From Pantoea eucrina (GTDB lineage Bacteria; Pseudomonadota; Gammaproteobacteria; Enterobacterales; Enterobacteriaceae), in contig NZ_MIPP01000039.1 of the NCBI RefSeq assembly GCF_002095385.1, positions 1 through 35,755 of the forward strand: DNA of 35,755 nt, read 5' to 3'. Positions 15,410-22,944 of the stretch are shown here, piece after piece (within the stretch, counting starts at the first letter, position 1; every line of letters begins with the position of its first letter). The position numbers and the translations under genes are program-made. The notes beneath the pieces were generated by a model. It was not told the DNA's origin and ran no database searches. It saw nothing but the letters and a program-made list of their open reading frames with translations.

Positions 15410-16074
15410 AGATGAACGCGGGCGGGCTAGACCTCGCTAAGCTCACTGAAGAGCTTGAGAAGCAGAAGAAGGAGCGTGAGGCACTCATGAACACAACGGA
15501 GCGTGCTATAGCCGCTCATGAGCTTAACAGGGACAGAGGGGAGCAATCCCCTTCTGGTGAAGAGGACCCTTTTGAACTTGATACCTACGTGCCTGATGCT
15601 GAGGAGAACACACCGCTTGATGCTACAGGACTGAACAAGGCTGTGTTATGGAGTTGTAAGCGTGATTTCTTTCAACCGAACGTTAAGCTCATCAAGCAGT
15701 ATGTTTTTGAAGATGTAGTGATTGAAGAGTCGAAAGATTGCTATGTAATTTACTCGTCTGATGTTGAAAAAGGCGTTAAAACTCTTTTTGATAATTTCGA
15801 CTTTGAGATTGATGTTTTTTATCAATCAAAACCTGAGTCGAATAACCCAGATTACTTAGAAGAAATATTTTATCAGGCTGTTGCCAGAGGTTTTAGAATC
15901 TTTCCTTCTTTATTAGAACATGAGCAAGAGGCACAGCGTAAAGCAGCGTTAAGAGCTATGGAAAGATATGTAAAAGACGCCAATTCAGAAAGCGGTTTAA
16001 CATATAAATCGATGGCTATGTTTTTAAATACCTGGCAAGTTAGATCTAAAAAAGGGATGATGTTGTCAACTTAG
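15406..16074 (+). CDS. Hypothetical protein, 222 aa
   Basis: Not recognised. N-terminal 55 residues are a Lys/Glu-rich helix followed by an acidic linker; the remainder looks globular (segment GLNKAVLWSCKRDFFQPNVK near 75-94). The ATG overlaps the previous stop, and a second ATG two codons later is possible. A 106-base A+T-rich gap with a promoter separates it from the ATPase gene. Confidence 0.65.
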   Translation: MKMNAGGLDLAKLTEELEKQKKEREALMNTTERAIAAHELNRDRGEQSPSGEEDPFELDTYVPDAEENTPLDATGLNKAVLWSCKRDFFQPNVKLIKQYVFEDVVIEESKDCYVIYSSDVEKGVKTLFDNFDFEIDVFYQSKPESNNPDYLEEIFYQAVARGFRIFPSLLEHEQEAQRKAALRAMERYVKDANSESGLTYKSMAMFLNTWQVRSKKGMMLST

Positions 16075-16106
16075 CGATAAAATTATATAATAATCGGGAA
16101 TGAGTA

Positions 16107-16135
16107 TTGATTTTAATTAAAAAATAAAATATATA
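16107..16135 (+). promoter_or_regulatory. Candidate promoter of the ATPase gene
   Basis: TTGATT at 16107-16112, 17-base A+T-only spacer, TATATA at 16130-16135. TAATCGGGAATGAG lies immediately upstream (16091-16104), resembling the block in front of the 12520 promoter. This suggests a second start of transcription within the 12629-18532 unit. Confidence 0.5.
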
Positions 16136-16180
16136 ATAAGTGTTAGATATATAATAAAGCACAAATGTTTGGAGAAAACT

Positions 16181-18241
16181 ATGAATGAAAAGAATAACGT
16201 CATACAGTATGACGCAAGTATAATTAAAAGAGCGCTACAAGCTCAAGATACACCTTGGCGCGAAACAGATGAATACTCTATCGGGCCTGATGGTATCTTT
16301 GTCCGCACAATTAAAATCTATAAGAATGGTGTTGAGGATGCCCGATGGACTCAAATTCATCCATTTCCTTTAATGCCTGTCGAATGTATTGATATGTATG
16401 ACTCAGAAACTTTAAAATCGGTTTTTGATGATGAAAATCAAGTTTCATCAAATGACACTAAAACCCATATTAAAGTTAAGTTTCTCGATATATACGGTCA
16501 GGAACGAGTCGTTAAAATCCCCCAGTCTGAGCTTTCTCAGATAAACAAACAGTCATTATTAGCTAAAAGATGGCCTTTGCCGCCTGCGAACAAAATGTCA
16601 AAAGTTGCTGATATTATGTTGAAAGTTTTAGCAGACGGCAGAAATTCAGTTAAGTCCCCGGCGGGAGTAGAGTATGAGCCTTGCATAAAAATAACTGCTG
16701 GCTCAGAGCGTTGCGGTTGGAGCGATGAAGATCATATCAGACCCGGACATGCTAAATATGTTGGTGATGAAGACTGTATGACTTTCAAAGCTGGTAAAGC
16801 TGAGATACAGATTGATGTCATGAGCAAATGGATCATCAATGACCTTCAGTTCGCGCTAATGGCAGCTTATCAGCTTGCTGGCTATACCTTTGGTAGCGTC
16901 TACACGGCTAACGTGAACTTTATAATGGAACTCACAGGCGATCCGGGCGGCGGTAAGTCAGAGCGTCTGATTGCTCTCTCTTCAGTAGAAGGTATACCAG
17001 TCAAAGGCCAAAACCGAACCTACTTTGACTCAAACGTTTCTATTCCAGGCATTGAGAGATACTTGCCATGTATCAATAATGGCACAGGGTTGATCGATGA
17101 GTTTGATAAAATCGTTTCAAACATGAAAAGCGATGCTGCTGCTCAGCTTATTTTGTTAATAGCTAATGGCGCACAACGTCTCTTAGCCGAAAACAAAACG
17201 AGCAAAGCACGAAAAATAAAAACATGGAACATTGCGGCTATTGTTGTTTCGAATAAATCTATTCTCGAAAGAATTCGAGGGCACGATGACTTTGCTGCTA
17301 TTAAAGACCGTTTTATGGTTATTAATACGAGCGATGAAGAGATTACTGGCCTTCAAGGTGATCTGGCTGTTGTAAATGTCTGGAAAAGGCTTTTACAAGA
17401 AAACTACGGTCATGTTTATGGGCTTGTTGTAGATTATATTAGAGAAAACAGATTACAGCTTATAAAGCGTTTCAACACATTAACAACTGAGTTGGCAACA
17501 AAAGAGTATAAGCACCACTTTGAAAAAGATATGCGTGATTCTGAGATGATAGCCTTTCTACAATTGGGCGCAGATCTTGTCTCTGAAATCTACGGGAAAG
17601 AAGCTGGCATAGCATCACACAAAGCTGTTGAGTTTTATAAGAGACGCGTAGCAGATACCACGGTTATGGCTGAGCATAACCACAAAATGACTATTGTTCG
17701 TTTTAAAGAATGGATTGCTGATAACATTGGTTCAATGCGTATAAGCGGATTTTCTTATACTGTAGCTCATGGTAGAGATCCTGAAGAAGCTCAACTCGAA
17801 CATGCGGCCCGACTCACTAACAACGCAACAATGTCTCACAGAGGCGCTATCGCAGGTCTTGAGCAATCGCGCCCTATGTCTCACCCCACAGACTTTGATG
17901 GCTGTATCTGGTTGAAACCTGAAGCTGAAGCTAGTTTAGAGAAATCAGGCATTTCTATTGATGAAGTAATGGCAGCAGCTAAAGCTCTCGATATGCTTCC
18001 CAAAACCAAAAAAGGGGAGATTGTTGAGAAAAACAGGTTAAGTGATTTTAGAAAAGAATGGCTTCAAAACAAGAAGTCTCATGCTACACGTATATTCTTG
18101 TTCCCATTCCCGGAAGAAGAAGAAGATCAAGAAAATGAAGAGGAAGTGTTCTCTTATTCTAATATGACGCAAGATGATATTGAGAACCTTGTAAAAGAAA
18201 ACTTAATTCATGCTGCTATGTATGATGTTCCAAAAATATAA
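16181..18241 (+). CDS. P-loop ATPase, DUF927/SF3-helicase-like, 686 aa
   Basis: Walker A GDPGGGKS at residues 253-260 and Walker B-like GLIDEFDK at 303-310 are clear. The preceding hydrophobic helix (FALMAAYQLAGYTFG), the SSVEG after the P-loop and the ANGAQRLLAE after Walker B follow the layout of DUF927 and related superfamily 3-type helicase/primase-associated ATPases of plasmids and phages. The N-terminal ~200 residues may be an accessory domain; the C-terminus (after ~530) ends in an acidic stretch. Start: the ATG at 16181 with GGAG seven bases upstream is preferred to the in-frame TTG at 16169. No other helicase or Rep is visible nearby, so this is the best candidate replication motor in the window. 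Confidence 0.6.
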   Translation: MNEKNNVIQYDASIIKRALQAQDTPWRETDEYSIGPDGIFVRTIKIYKNGVEDARWTQIHPFPLMPVECIDMYDSETLKSVFDDENQVSSNDTKTHIKVKFLDIYGQERVVKIPQSELSQINKQSLLAKRWPLPPANKMSKVADIMLKVLADGRNSVKSPAGVEYEPCIKITAGSERCGWSDEDHIRPGHAKYVGDEDCMTFKAGKAEIQIDVMSKWIINDLQFALMAAYQLAGYTFGSVYTANVNFIMELTGDPGGGKSERLIALSSVEGIPVKGQNRTYFDSNVSIPGIERYLPCINNGTGLIDEFDKIVSNMKSDAAAQLILLIANGAQRLLAENKTSKARKIKTWNIAAIVVSNKSILERIRGHDDFAAIKDRFMVINTSDEEITGLQGDLAVVNVWKRLLQENYGHVYGLVVDYIRENRLQLIKRFNTLTTELATKEYKHHFEKDMRDSEMIAFLQLGADLVSEIYGKEAGIASHKAVEFYKRRVADTTVMAEHNHKMTIVRFKEWIADNIGSMRISGFSYTVAHGRDPEEAQLEHAARLTNNATMSHRGAIAGLEQSRPMSHPTDFDGCIWLKPEAEASLEKSGISIDEVMAAAKALDMLPKTKKGEIVEKNRLSDFRKEWLQNKKSHATRIFLFPFPEEEEDQENEEEVFSYSNMTQDDIENLVKENLIHAAMYDVPKI

Positions 18242-18253
18242 TAAGGAGGTTTT

Positions 18254-18532
18254 ATGTATTACAGTTTTAAAATAATAGGTGAAGATTTATTCTTTATCAG
18301 AAATGATAGCGATAAACAGTATCAGGTTGATGTTAAAAACAATGGGCGCGGTGAACAGGTTTTCGAGGTTTTCATTCCTGAGATAAACCCACGGAAGTTT
18401 GCTATGCCTGATGCCGCAAGTTTATTCAAAGATGTAAACGATGTAGCGGGCTTAGTAGCAAGTCATCAGCCTATGCCAAAGGAGGTGTTCAGGCAAAGGC
18501 TCAGAGATGCTAAATCGCGTTTTACGACATGA
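18254..18532 (+). CDS. Hypothetical protein, 92 aa
   Basis: Not recognised. Small, soluble, with strands at the N-terminus and a basic C-terminal helix (RQRLRDAKSRF). AAGGAGG precedes the ATG, 12 bases after the ATPase stop, and a terminator follows directly, so it closes the 12629-18532 unit. Confidence 0.6.
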   Translation: MYYSFKIIGEDLFFIRNDSDKQYQVDVKNNGRGEQVFEVFIPEINPRKFAMPDAASLFKDVNDVAGLVASHQPMPKEVFRQRLRDAKSRFTT

Positions 18533-18554
18533 AAAGGGGCTTACGCCCCTTTTT
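18532..18554 (+). terminator. Rho-independent terminator of the ATPase unit
   Basis: AAAAGGGGC/GCCCCTTTT stem with TTAC loop, then another T; begins at the last base of the stop codon. Confidence 0.93.
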
Positions 18555-18568
18555 CTTTGGGCAAAAAA

Positions 18569-18623
18569 AGAGACCTCCGGGATGGGAAGTCTCTGAAATC
18601 AGAAGATCTCTCACAATGAGAGA
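18569..18623 (+). other. Two tandem hairpins after the terminator (possible small RNA or leader)
   Basis: First stem AGAGACCTCC/GGAAGTCTCT (18569-18594, one mismatch, loop GGGATG); second stem TCTCTCA/TGAGAGA (18607-18623, loop CAA, perfect). No known RNA family is recognised. The stretch 18555-18759 otherwise holds a short possible reading frame and the promoter of the ankyrin gene. Confidence 0.45.
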
Positions 18624-18628
18624 AAAAT

Positions 18629-18736
18629 ATGAATGAAGAAAAATTATACTTAAAATTAATCCTAAAAACAATAAAAATCCCGTTTATTTTTGATAATAAA
18701 TGGACTTTTAAATATAATGTTATATATTATATTTAG
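18629..18736 (+). CDS. Possible short ORF, 35 aa (doubtful)
   Basis: ATG with GAGAG 8-12 bases upstream (overlapping the second hairpin), 35 codons rich in Lys, Ile, Phe and Tyr, ending at TAG. The promoter for the next gene (18690-18718) lies inside it. It may be a leader peptide or simply chance in A+T-rich DNA. Confidence 0.2.
   Translation: MNEEKLYLKLILKTIKIPFIFDNKWTFKYNVIYYI
18690..18718 (+). promoter_or_regulatory. Promoter of the first ankyrin gene
   Basis: -35 TTGATA at 18690-18695, 17-base spacer, perfect -10 TATAAT at 18713-18718; 41 bases to the ATG. The flanking DNA is strongly A+T-rich. Confidence 0.7.
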
Positions 18737-18759
18737 ATATTCAACGTGTGAGGTGAGTT

Positions 18760-19254
18760 ATGAATAAGATTAATGAGTTATTATTACTTTACGGTTCCAA
18801 TCTCTCAAAGATAAAGGAGCTTGTATTGGCAGGTGCTGATGTGAACTACACTTCACCTGAAGGGCTGACGCCTTTAGCTTGTGCTGAGACAGTCGATGTT
18901 GCTGCCTTCTTGATTAGTAGAGGCGCAGACATAAACGCTGTTAATGAAGATGGTAAGACCCCACTCTTCTTTATGAGAAGCCTTGATGTATGCTGTTTCG
19001 TCTTACAGAACGGTGCTGATGCTCGACACATAAACTCTAAAGGTGAGACAGCACTTTTCCATACTTCTGACATTGAAAAGATAAAGCTCTTGATTGAAGC
19101 TGGCTGTAGCCCGCTTGTTAAGAACATTTCAGGAGAACGGCATTACGATCTTCTTAGCGGTCGTGTAAAGGTTGAGTTCGTTAAATATATAAAATCCTTT
19201 AATAAGAAAGAAGAACCTCGCACTCATACTGAAAGAACAGTGTTAGCTTTTTAG
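18760..19254 (+). CDS. Ankyrin-repeat protein, 164 aa
   Basis: At least three repeats with spacing of about 30 residues: GLTPLACAET...GADINAVNED (about 35-64), GKTPLFFMRS...GADARHINSK (65-94) and GETALFHTSD...GCSPLVKNIS (95-124). Each lacks about three residues of the canonical 33-residue unit, between the TPL helix and the second helix. A basic tail follows. No signal peptide, so cytoplasmic; ankyrin repeats bind other proteins. GTGAGGTGAG precedes the ATG. It has its own promoter and terminator. The partner is unknown. Confidence 0.75.
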   Translation: MNKINELLLLYGSNLSKIKELVLAGADVNYTSPEGLTPLACAETVDVAAFLISRGADINAVNEDGKTPLFFMRSLDVCCFVLQNGADARHINSKGETALFHTSDIEKIKLLIEAGCSPLVKNISGERHYDLLSGRVKVEFVKYIKSFNKKEEPRTHTERTVLAF

Positions 19255-19279
19255 CTAAAAAGAAAACCTCACACAAAAC

Positions 19280-19301
19280 AAAAGCCCCTTTCGGGGCTTT
19301 T
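19280..19301 (+). terminator. Rho-independent terminator after the first ankyrin gene
   Basis: AAAAGCCCC/GGGGCTTTT stem with a TTTC loop. A shorter A+T-rich stem (TTAGC/GCTAA) overlaps the stop codon just upstream. Confidence 0.9.
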
Positions 19302-19311
19302 GACATTTTAC

Positions 19312-19331
19312 AAGGAGTTAAAATGCTATAG
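19312..19331 (+). other. Orphan ribosome binding site with two-codon frame
   Basis: AAGGAGTTAAA is followed by ATG CTA TAG (19323-19331). The ribosome binding site and spacing are like those of real genes here, but the frame stops after one sense codon. It may be the remnant of a deleted gene or a start-stop element. The rest of 19332-19434 shows no feature. Confidence 0.4.
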
Positions 19332-19434
19332 TTTGTTAGATATAGCAGAAGATTTAGTTTGGAGAACCGTCCCTTCTTATAAAAAACTACAATTAATAAT
19401 AATGAATGTCAAATTTAATTATCAATATTTCGCA

Positions 19435-19463
19435 TTGACGTTTAATAAAATTAATTGTATTTA
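19435..19463 (+). promoter_or_regulatory. Promoter of the second ankyrin gene
   Basis: TTGACG at 19435-19440, 17-base spacer, TATTTA at 19458-19463, 32 bases before the ATG. A TGTCAAATTT block about 27 bases upstream (19407) reads as TTGACA on the other strand. Confidence 0.6.
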
Positions 19464-19494
19464 AAAATTAACATTTTATAAAAAGGAGAAGATT

Positions 19495-19920
19495 ATGGAA
19501 AGAACTGAACTATATAAGGCAATCGCTTATATGAAGGGAGAAGAGAAGCTAAATAAAATAGCATCCATCTTAGAAGACGGTGTAAGTATTCATGAGCGTG
19601 ATCACAACGGGTTAACACCTCTTCATCAGGCTGTTGTCATTGGAGACATACGCGTTGTTAAGCTTTTACTGAGAGCAGGAGCAAATACAAACGCCATAGA
19701 CCACTTTGGTAGAAGCCCCATCTTCTACACAGTGCTGACTCAATGCGCTAATCGCAGACAGCTCGATGAGCTGCTCATAGCTCATGGTGCTGACACATCG
19801 CTATACGATATTCACGGGGTAGGTAAAGAGGAGTTCATGTTGCTTTGTAGAGCTTCAGCTTTTTACCGCCCGGAGCCGGAAGAAGTGATCTACAAAGTGC
19901 GTAGACGCAGACCATCATGA
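19495..19920 (+). CDS. Ankyrin-repeat protein, 141 aa
   Basis: A helical N-terminal cap is followed by one canonical repeat (GLTPLHQAVVIGDIRVVKLL, then GANTNAID, about residues 40-70), a longer degenerate unit (GRSPIFYTVL...GADTSLYD, about 73-105) and a basic C-terminus ending RRRRPS. Strong ribosome binding site AAAAAGGAG. The stop overlaps the start of the next ankyrin gene (ATGA), so the two are coupled. Probably a cytoplasmic binding protein with unknown partner. Confidence 0.75.
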   Translation: MERTELYKAIAYMKGEEKLNKIASILEDGVSIHERDHNGLTPLHQAVVIGDIRVVKLLLRAGANTNAIDHFGRSPIFYTVLTQCANRRQLDELLIAHGADTSLYDIHGVGKEEFMLLCRASAFYRPEPEEVIYKVRRRRPS

Positions 19921-20477
19921 TAGATGCTCTTCTATGCCAATTACGAACGACCGGCTTTATCCTGCTTTCGCAGTTTGAGGCCGTATTTACCTCTCCAGTG
20001 TCAACGCCTGCTGAGCTGGCACAGAAAGACGCTTCTCTGAAGATGCTTCTGCCTCTCATCGAGAGGAAACACGATGAGCAGTATCTAATACGCCTCCTCT
20101 TGAGCTATGCCAATCAAGACTTGCTAGCGGTCTACCTATCCGAGGCTAAGCCTCCCCTGAAAGCGTATGCGCTTCTACAGCTCATACAGACTACACAGAG
20201 ATGGCCATCATGCTTTTATCACGCTGTAATCGCATCAGGGGCGCGCATCAATGACGAGCTGGCGACTGTCGGCCTGACTCCTCTGCAGCTGGCAGCAAGG
20301 CTGGGGAACGTTGAGTTATTCAGGCTTCTGTTGCTTGATGGTGCCAATCTCTATCAGAAGAACAGCTTCGGTTTGAACGCCTATGATGAAGTCCTTGCAA
20401 GCGGAAACGCTGAGCTACTCATCTTCATGATCAACTATGAAAAAGTTGAGAAAACCAACCTTACCTCAAACCGCTAA
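19917..20477 (+). CDS. Helical protein with C-terminal ankyrin repeat, 186 aa
   Basis: Residues about 1-105 are helical with no recognised motif; about 115-170 contain one clear repeat (VGLTPLQLAARLGNVELFRL, then LDGANLYQKN) and a second partial one (FGLNAYDEVLASGNAELLIF). The ATG overlaps the stop of the upstream ankyrin gene. Base composition appears clearly more G+C-rich than the two flanking ankyrin genes, suggesting a different origin or relaxed exchange. Cytoplasmic; partner unknown. Confidence 0.7.
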   Translation: MIDALLCQLRTTGFILLSQFEAVFTSPVSTPAELAQKDASLKMLLPLIERKHDEQYLIRLLLSYANQDLLAVYLSEAKPPLKAYALLQLIQTTQRWPSCFYHAVIASGARINDELATVGLTPLQLAARLGNVELFRLLLLDGANLYQKNSFGLNAYDEVLASGNAELLIFMINYEKVEKTNLTSNR

Positions 20478-20823
20478 CCACTTTCGTGTTGTCATTACAA
20501 CCCTAAAAAACATTAATAGCACTTTTTGCTAAATCACTTAACTTGCTGTTGCCAATTGATTTTTTCCTTTTTGTGGTCTTTTTTCATTCAAAATCGTTTT
20601 TTCTTTTAAAAATATTTGTTGATTGTCATAAGCGATCTAAAAGACAATTAATCACATCAAAGCAGTCATTTAAATAAATGCGGCTCTGATAGTTAACTTG
20701 ATGCGGAAGGTTCCGTTATTTTTAACCCGGTCTTCGATAAACCGGGCATCAAACCAAAAGCACTAAATAACGTGCCTGTAATGCGATTTATTTCGTATTA
20801 GTTAACTATATCGGAGCTATAAA
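20478..20823 (+). promoter_or_regulatory. 346-bp leader of the Dam-like gene: promoter and dyads
   Basis: No gene. The first ~200 bases are T- and A-rich with no clear motif. Then TTGATG (20698-20703), a 17-base spacer holding the perfect dyad CGGAA-GG-TTCCG (20704-20715), and TTTAAC (20721-20726). A leader hairpin CCCGGT/ACCGGG (20726-20746) follows. The 9-mer TAGTTAACT occurs at 20690 and 20799, bracketing these elements. A GATC lies at 20634-20637. Confidence 0.55.
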
Positions 20824-21861
20824 ATGACTGTATCTAAAATACCTACAAATAATATCCTCACCCTCGACATTGACGCTTTCATGCTCAAAGCAAAAGCAGT
20901 CATTCACGAAGTATTCCAAAATAAATCTATCCTGACTGTTCCTGATCACAAGAAAGAAGCAGCGAACGATCAGGACTACATCACCAAACCCCTTACCCCG
21001 CTTTACGCATGGGCTGGCGGCAAACGTCGTCTCATCGCAGCTTACAAGCCTTACATGCCTGACTTCAGCAAACTAAAGCACTACGTTGAGCCATTCTTTG
21101 GTGCCGGGGCTATGTTCTGTGAGGTCTTCAACAATCACCGCGACTCTGTGAAGAGCTATCACCTGAACGACATCAACAAAGAGATAGTGAACCTTCTAAA
21201 GACCATCAAAGCTGATTGTTCAAGCTTCATTGATGAGCTTAAGGCTATTGAGCAGCTCAACTATTACAAAACAATAGAAGGGCAGAAGCACTTTTATTAT
21301 AGCTTGAGAGAACAATATAGAAGCCTTCCGACGGGGGAACAATGGACATTGAAAGGAACAGCGATGTTTTACTTTCTCCTTACACGTATGTTCAGAGGTC
21401 TTTATCAGCAGAAGCATGGCAAGATTTACACGTCTTTTCAGCAGAATAAAAAAGGATTCGATTATGAGAACATCAAAAACTGGTCGGTAGCACTACAAAA
21501 CGCTGTGATCACATGCGGAAGCTATGAAAAAGTCAGAGTAAATAAAAAGTCTTTTTTGTTTTGCGATCCACCTTATCGTGATTGTTCGGTGATGTATTCC
21601 ACATTTTTCAATGACCAGAATCAGGAAGAGTGCTTTAAATGGATTCAAGGGAAAGTGAAGGATAAGCAAGCCTATTCATTACTGTGTAATAAAGACATTG
21701 GTGATGGTTTTTTCTCAAAAATAGACGACAAAACTACAAACTCTCAACAAGTAATTATCCCTTATCAGCACTTGAAAGGGAAAAAGAGCATTAACCCTGT
21801 TAAAGAGCTTTTGATGGTATTCAAAAATGAAACGAATACAGCTCTTCTTAAAGTAGCTTAA
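20824..21861 (+). CDS. dam: Dam-like (D12 class) DNA adenine methyltransferase, 345 aa
   Basis: YAWAGGKRRL after an N-terminal extension of ~60 residues is the D12-class opening motif (WxGGK). PFFGAGAMF at residues 90-98 is motif I (S-adenosylmethionine binding) and DPPYRD at 248-253 is catalytic motif IV for N6-adenine methylation. The order motif I before motif IV is alpha-class. Usual family length is 270-280 aa, so the N-terminal extension is extra. No cognate endonuclease adjoins it, so it is likely a solitary methylase, probably GATC-specific by analogy, protecting the element or timing replication/expression. CGGAG lies eight bases upstream of the ATG. Confidence 0.85.
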   Translation: MTVSKIPTNNILTLDIDAFMLKAKAVIHEVFQNKSILTVPDHKKEAANDQDYITKPLTPLYAWAGGKRRLIAAYKPYMPDFSKLKHYVEPFFGAGAMFCEVFNNHRDSVKSYHLNDINKEIVNLLKTIKADCSSFIDELKAIEQLNYYKTIEGQKHFYYSLREQYRSLPTGEQWTLKGTAMFYFLLTRMFRGLYQQKHGKIYTSFQQNKKGFDYENIKNWSVALQNAVITCGSYEKVRVNKKSFLFCDPPYRDCSVMYSTFFNDQNQEECFKWIQGKVKDKQAYSLLCNKDIGDGFFSKIDDKTTNSQQVIIPYQHLKGKKSINPVKELLMVFKNETNTALLKVA

Positions 21862-21885
21862 CCATTAACTAAAAGGATAAATAAT

Positions 21886-22194
21886 ATGAAAAAGAAAACA
21901 TTCAAAGCAAAAGATTTTATTAATAACAATCTCGGAAACAACTACATCACAGTGAAAGGCATGTTATCAGCTCCCTATGCTGAGCACTCAGATGATCATT
22001 TTAGAAAGTGTCTCAATGAGGCCACTAAGATAAACAGGTTGATGATTGATAAAAGCAAGTGCGATAACGAAGAGCATTATCAAAAGGTTTTAGTCATGGC
22101 TGATTTATGCTTGAGCATGGCTATGCTAGAAAGACGATTAGGAATAGTAAATAAAGAGAGCGATTTTTTTAACAATGACAATAAGAGAGGTTAA
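21886..22194 (+). CDS. Hypothetical protein, 102 aa
   Basis: Not recognised. Basic N-terminus, helical C-terminal half; no membrane segment. AAAAGGA precedes the ATG, 24 bases after the methyltransferase stop, and the following gene starts one base after its stop, so all are probably one operon. Confidence 0.6.
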   Translation: MKKKTFKAKDFINNNLGNNYITVKGMLSAPYAEHSDDHFRKCLNEATKINRLMIDKSKCDNEEHYQKVLVMADLCLSMAMLERRLGIVNKESDFFNNDNKRG

Positions 22195-22195
22195 T

Positions 22196-22627
22196 ATGAG
22201 TAAAATGTTTACAGCAAGAGTAATCCGCAATAGCGAACACAAAACATACTGTGAGATTATAAAGGTTAAAACAGGTCTTTGGGTATCGTTGGAAAAGAAG
22301 ATGGTTGTAATACCGATTCAAGAGGCGTTAAACATCTTCAGAGAAATAGCACGTATAAATGAACGCATTTACGTTTATTTAGCAGAAAGCTATCCAGAGC
22401 TAGATTTCACGCGACTCGATGATTATGTTTATAAGTTGATAAATCAAGATCACGACATTGAGGAAGAAACGGCTTTAAGCTGTATAGGCATCATTGAGGG
22501 AGGAAGCAAGGCCAGACTCTATGAATTGGGTTTTGATAAGGAAGAAGCCCTTGAACTGGCTGCTATGACTGACAGCGTAGAATGGAAGCTTGAGGCCCTT
22601 TTTAGCAATGCGGAGAGCTTTCAATGA
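22196..22627 (+). CDS. Hypothetical protein, 143 aa
   Basis: Not recognised. Beta-rich start followed by helices with acidic patches (QDHDIEEETALSCIGIIEGG). The ATG at 22196, with AGAGAGG six bases upstream, is chosen over the longer frame from 22175 that would overlap the previous gene. Its stop overlaps the ATG of the 46-codon gene at 22624. Confidence 0.6.
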   Translation: MSKMFTARVIRNSEHKTYCEIIKVKTGLWVSLEKKMVVIPIQEALNIFREIARINERIYVYLAESYPELDFTRLDDYVYKLINQDHDIEEETALSCIGIIEGGSKARLYELGFDKEEALELAAMTDSVEWKLEALFSNAESFQ

Positions 22628-22764
22628 AGAAAAAACACAAATCAAACCTACAAAAATGGGAGATCACTAAGTTTAAAAAAGAAGACTTCGACAATATTAC
22701 TTTTGAAAAGCTTCAGGAATGGATCAGTGCTATTACATCTTCCAAAAATAAAAAGCAAGAATGA
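22624..22764 (+). CDS. Small basic protein, 46 aa
   Basis: Starts at an ATG overlapping the previous TGA, with GGAGAG about eight bases upstream. It encodes a very basic N-terminus (MKKKHKSNLQKW), a central acidic helix (KEDFDNITFEKLQEWI) and a Lys-rich tail. It is short but the overlap and the ribosome binding site support it as the last gene of the methyltransferase operon; the hairpins at 22770 follow. Function unknown. Confidence 0.5.
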   Translation: MKKKHKSNLQKWEITKFKKEDFDNITFEKLQEWISAITSSKNKKQE

Positions 22765-22769
22765 ATGAT

Positions 22770-22824
22770 ATAAGCGGTAGGTTTACCGCTTATAAGTAGA
22801 CAAGCAAGGGGCGTTAGCCCCTTT
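22770..22824 (+). terminator. Double hairpin at the end of the methyltransferase operon
   Basis: A perfect 10-bp stem ATAAGCGGTA/TACCGCTTAT with GGTT loop (22770-22793) is followed by AAGGGGC/GCCCCTT with GTTA loop (22806-22823) and a short T run. Confidence 0.75.
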
Positions 22825-22887
22825 GTGGTATCTGAAGTTATCAACCCATACAATGTTCTTGTAATCCCCTCGTAACTAAAGCAAAAG

Positions 22888-22921
22888 TTTACTCATGAAA
22901 CGATATTTGATATTGTTTCAT
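22888..22921 (+). promoter_or_regulatory. Promoter with large palindrome before the type III R-M operon
   Basis: TTTACT at 22888-22893, 17-base spacer, TATTGT at 22911-22916. The 27-base near-palindrome ATGAAACGATATT...GATATTGTTTCAT (22895-22921, two mismatched pairs) overlaps the spacer and the -10 box. An outer pair CCTCGTAA/TAACGAGG (22868 and 22929) brackets it. Confidence 0.6.
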
Positions 22922-22944
22922 TATCATATAACGAGGTCATAACG

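Noticed and set aside
16169..16180. TTG start for the ATPase
   Set aside because: The GGAG at 16171 would lie inside the gene; it is correctly spaced for the ATG at 16181.
20690..20807. TAGTTAACT pair as attachment-site repeats
   Set aside because: Nine bases, mostly self-palindromic, with no integrase gene nearby; too weak.
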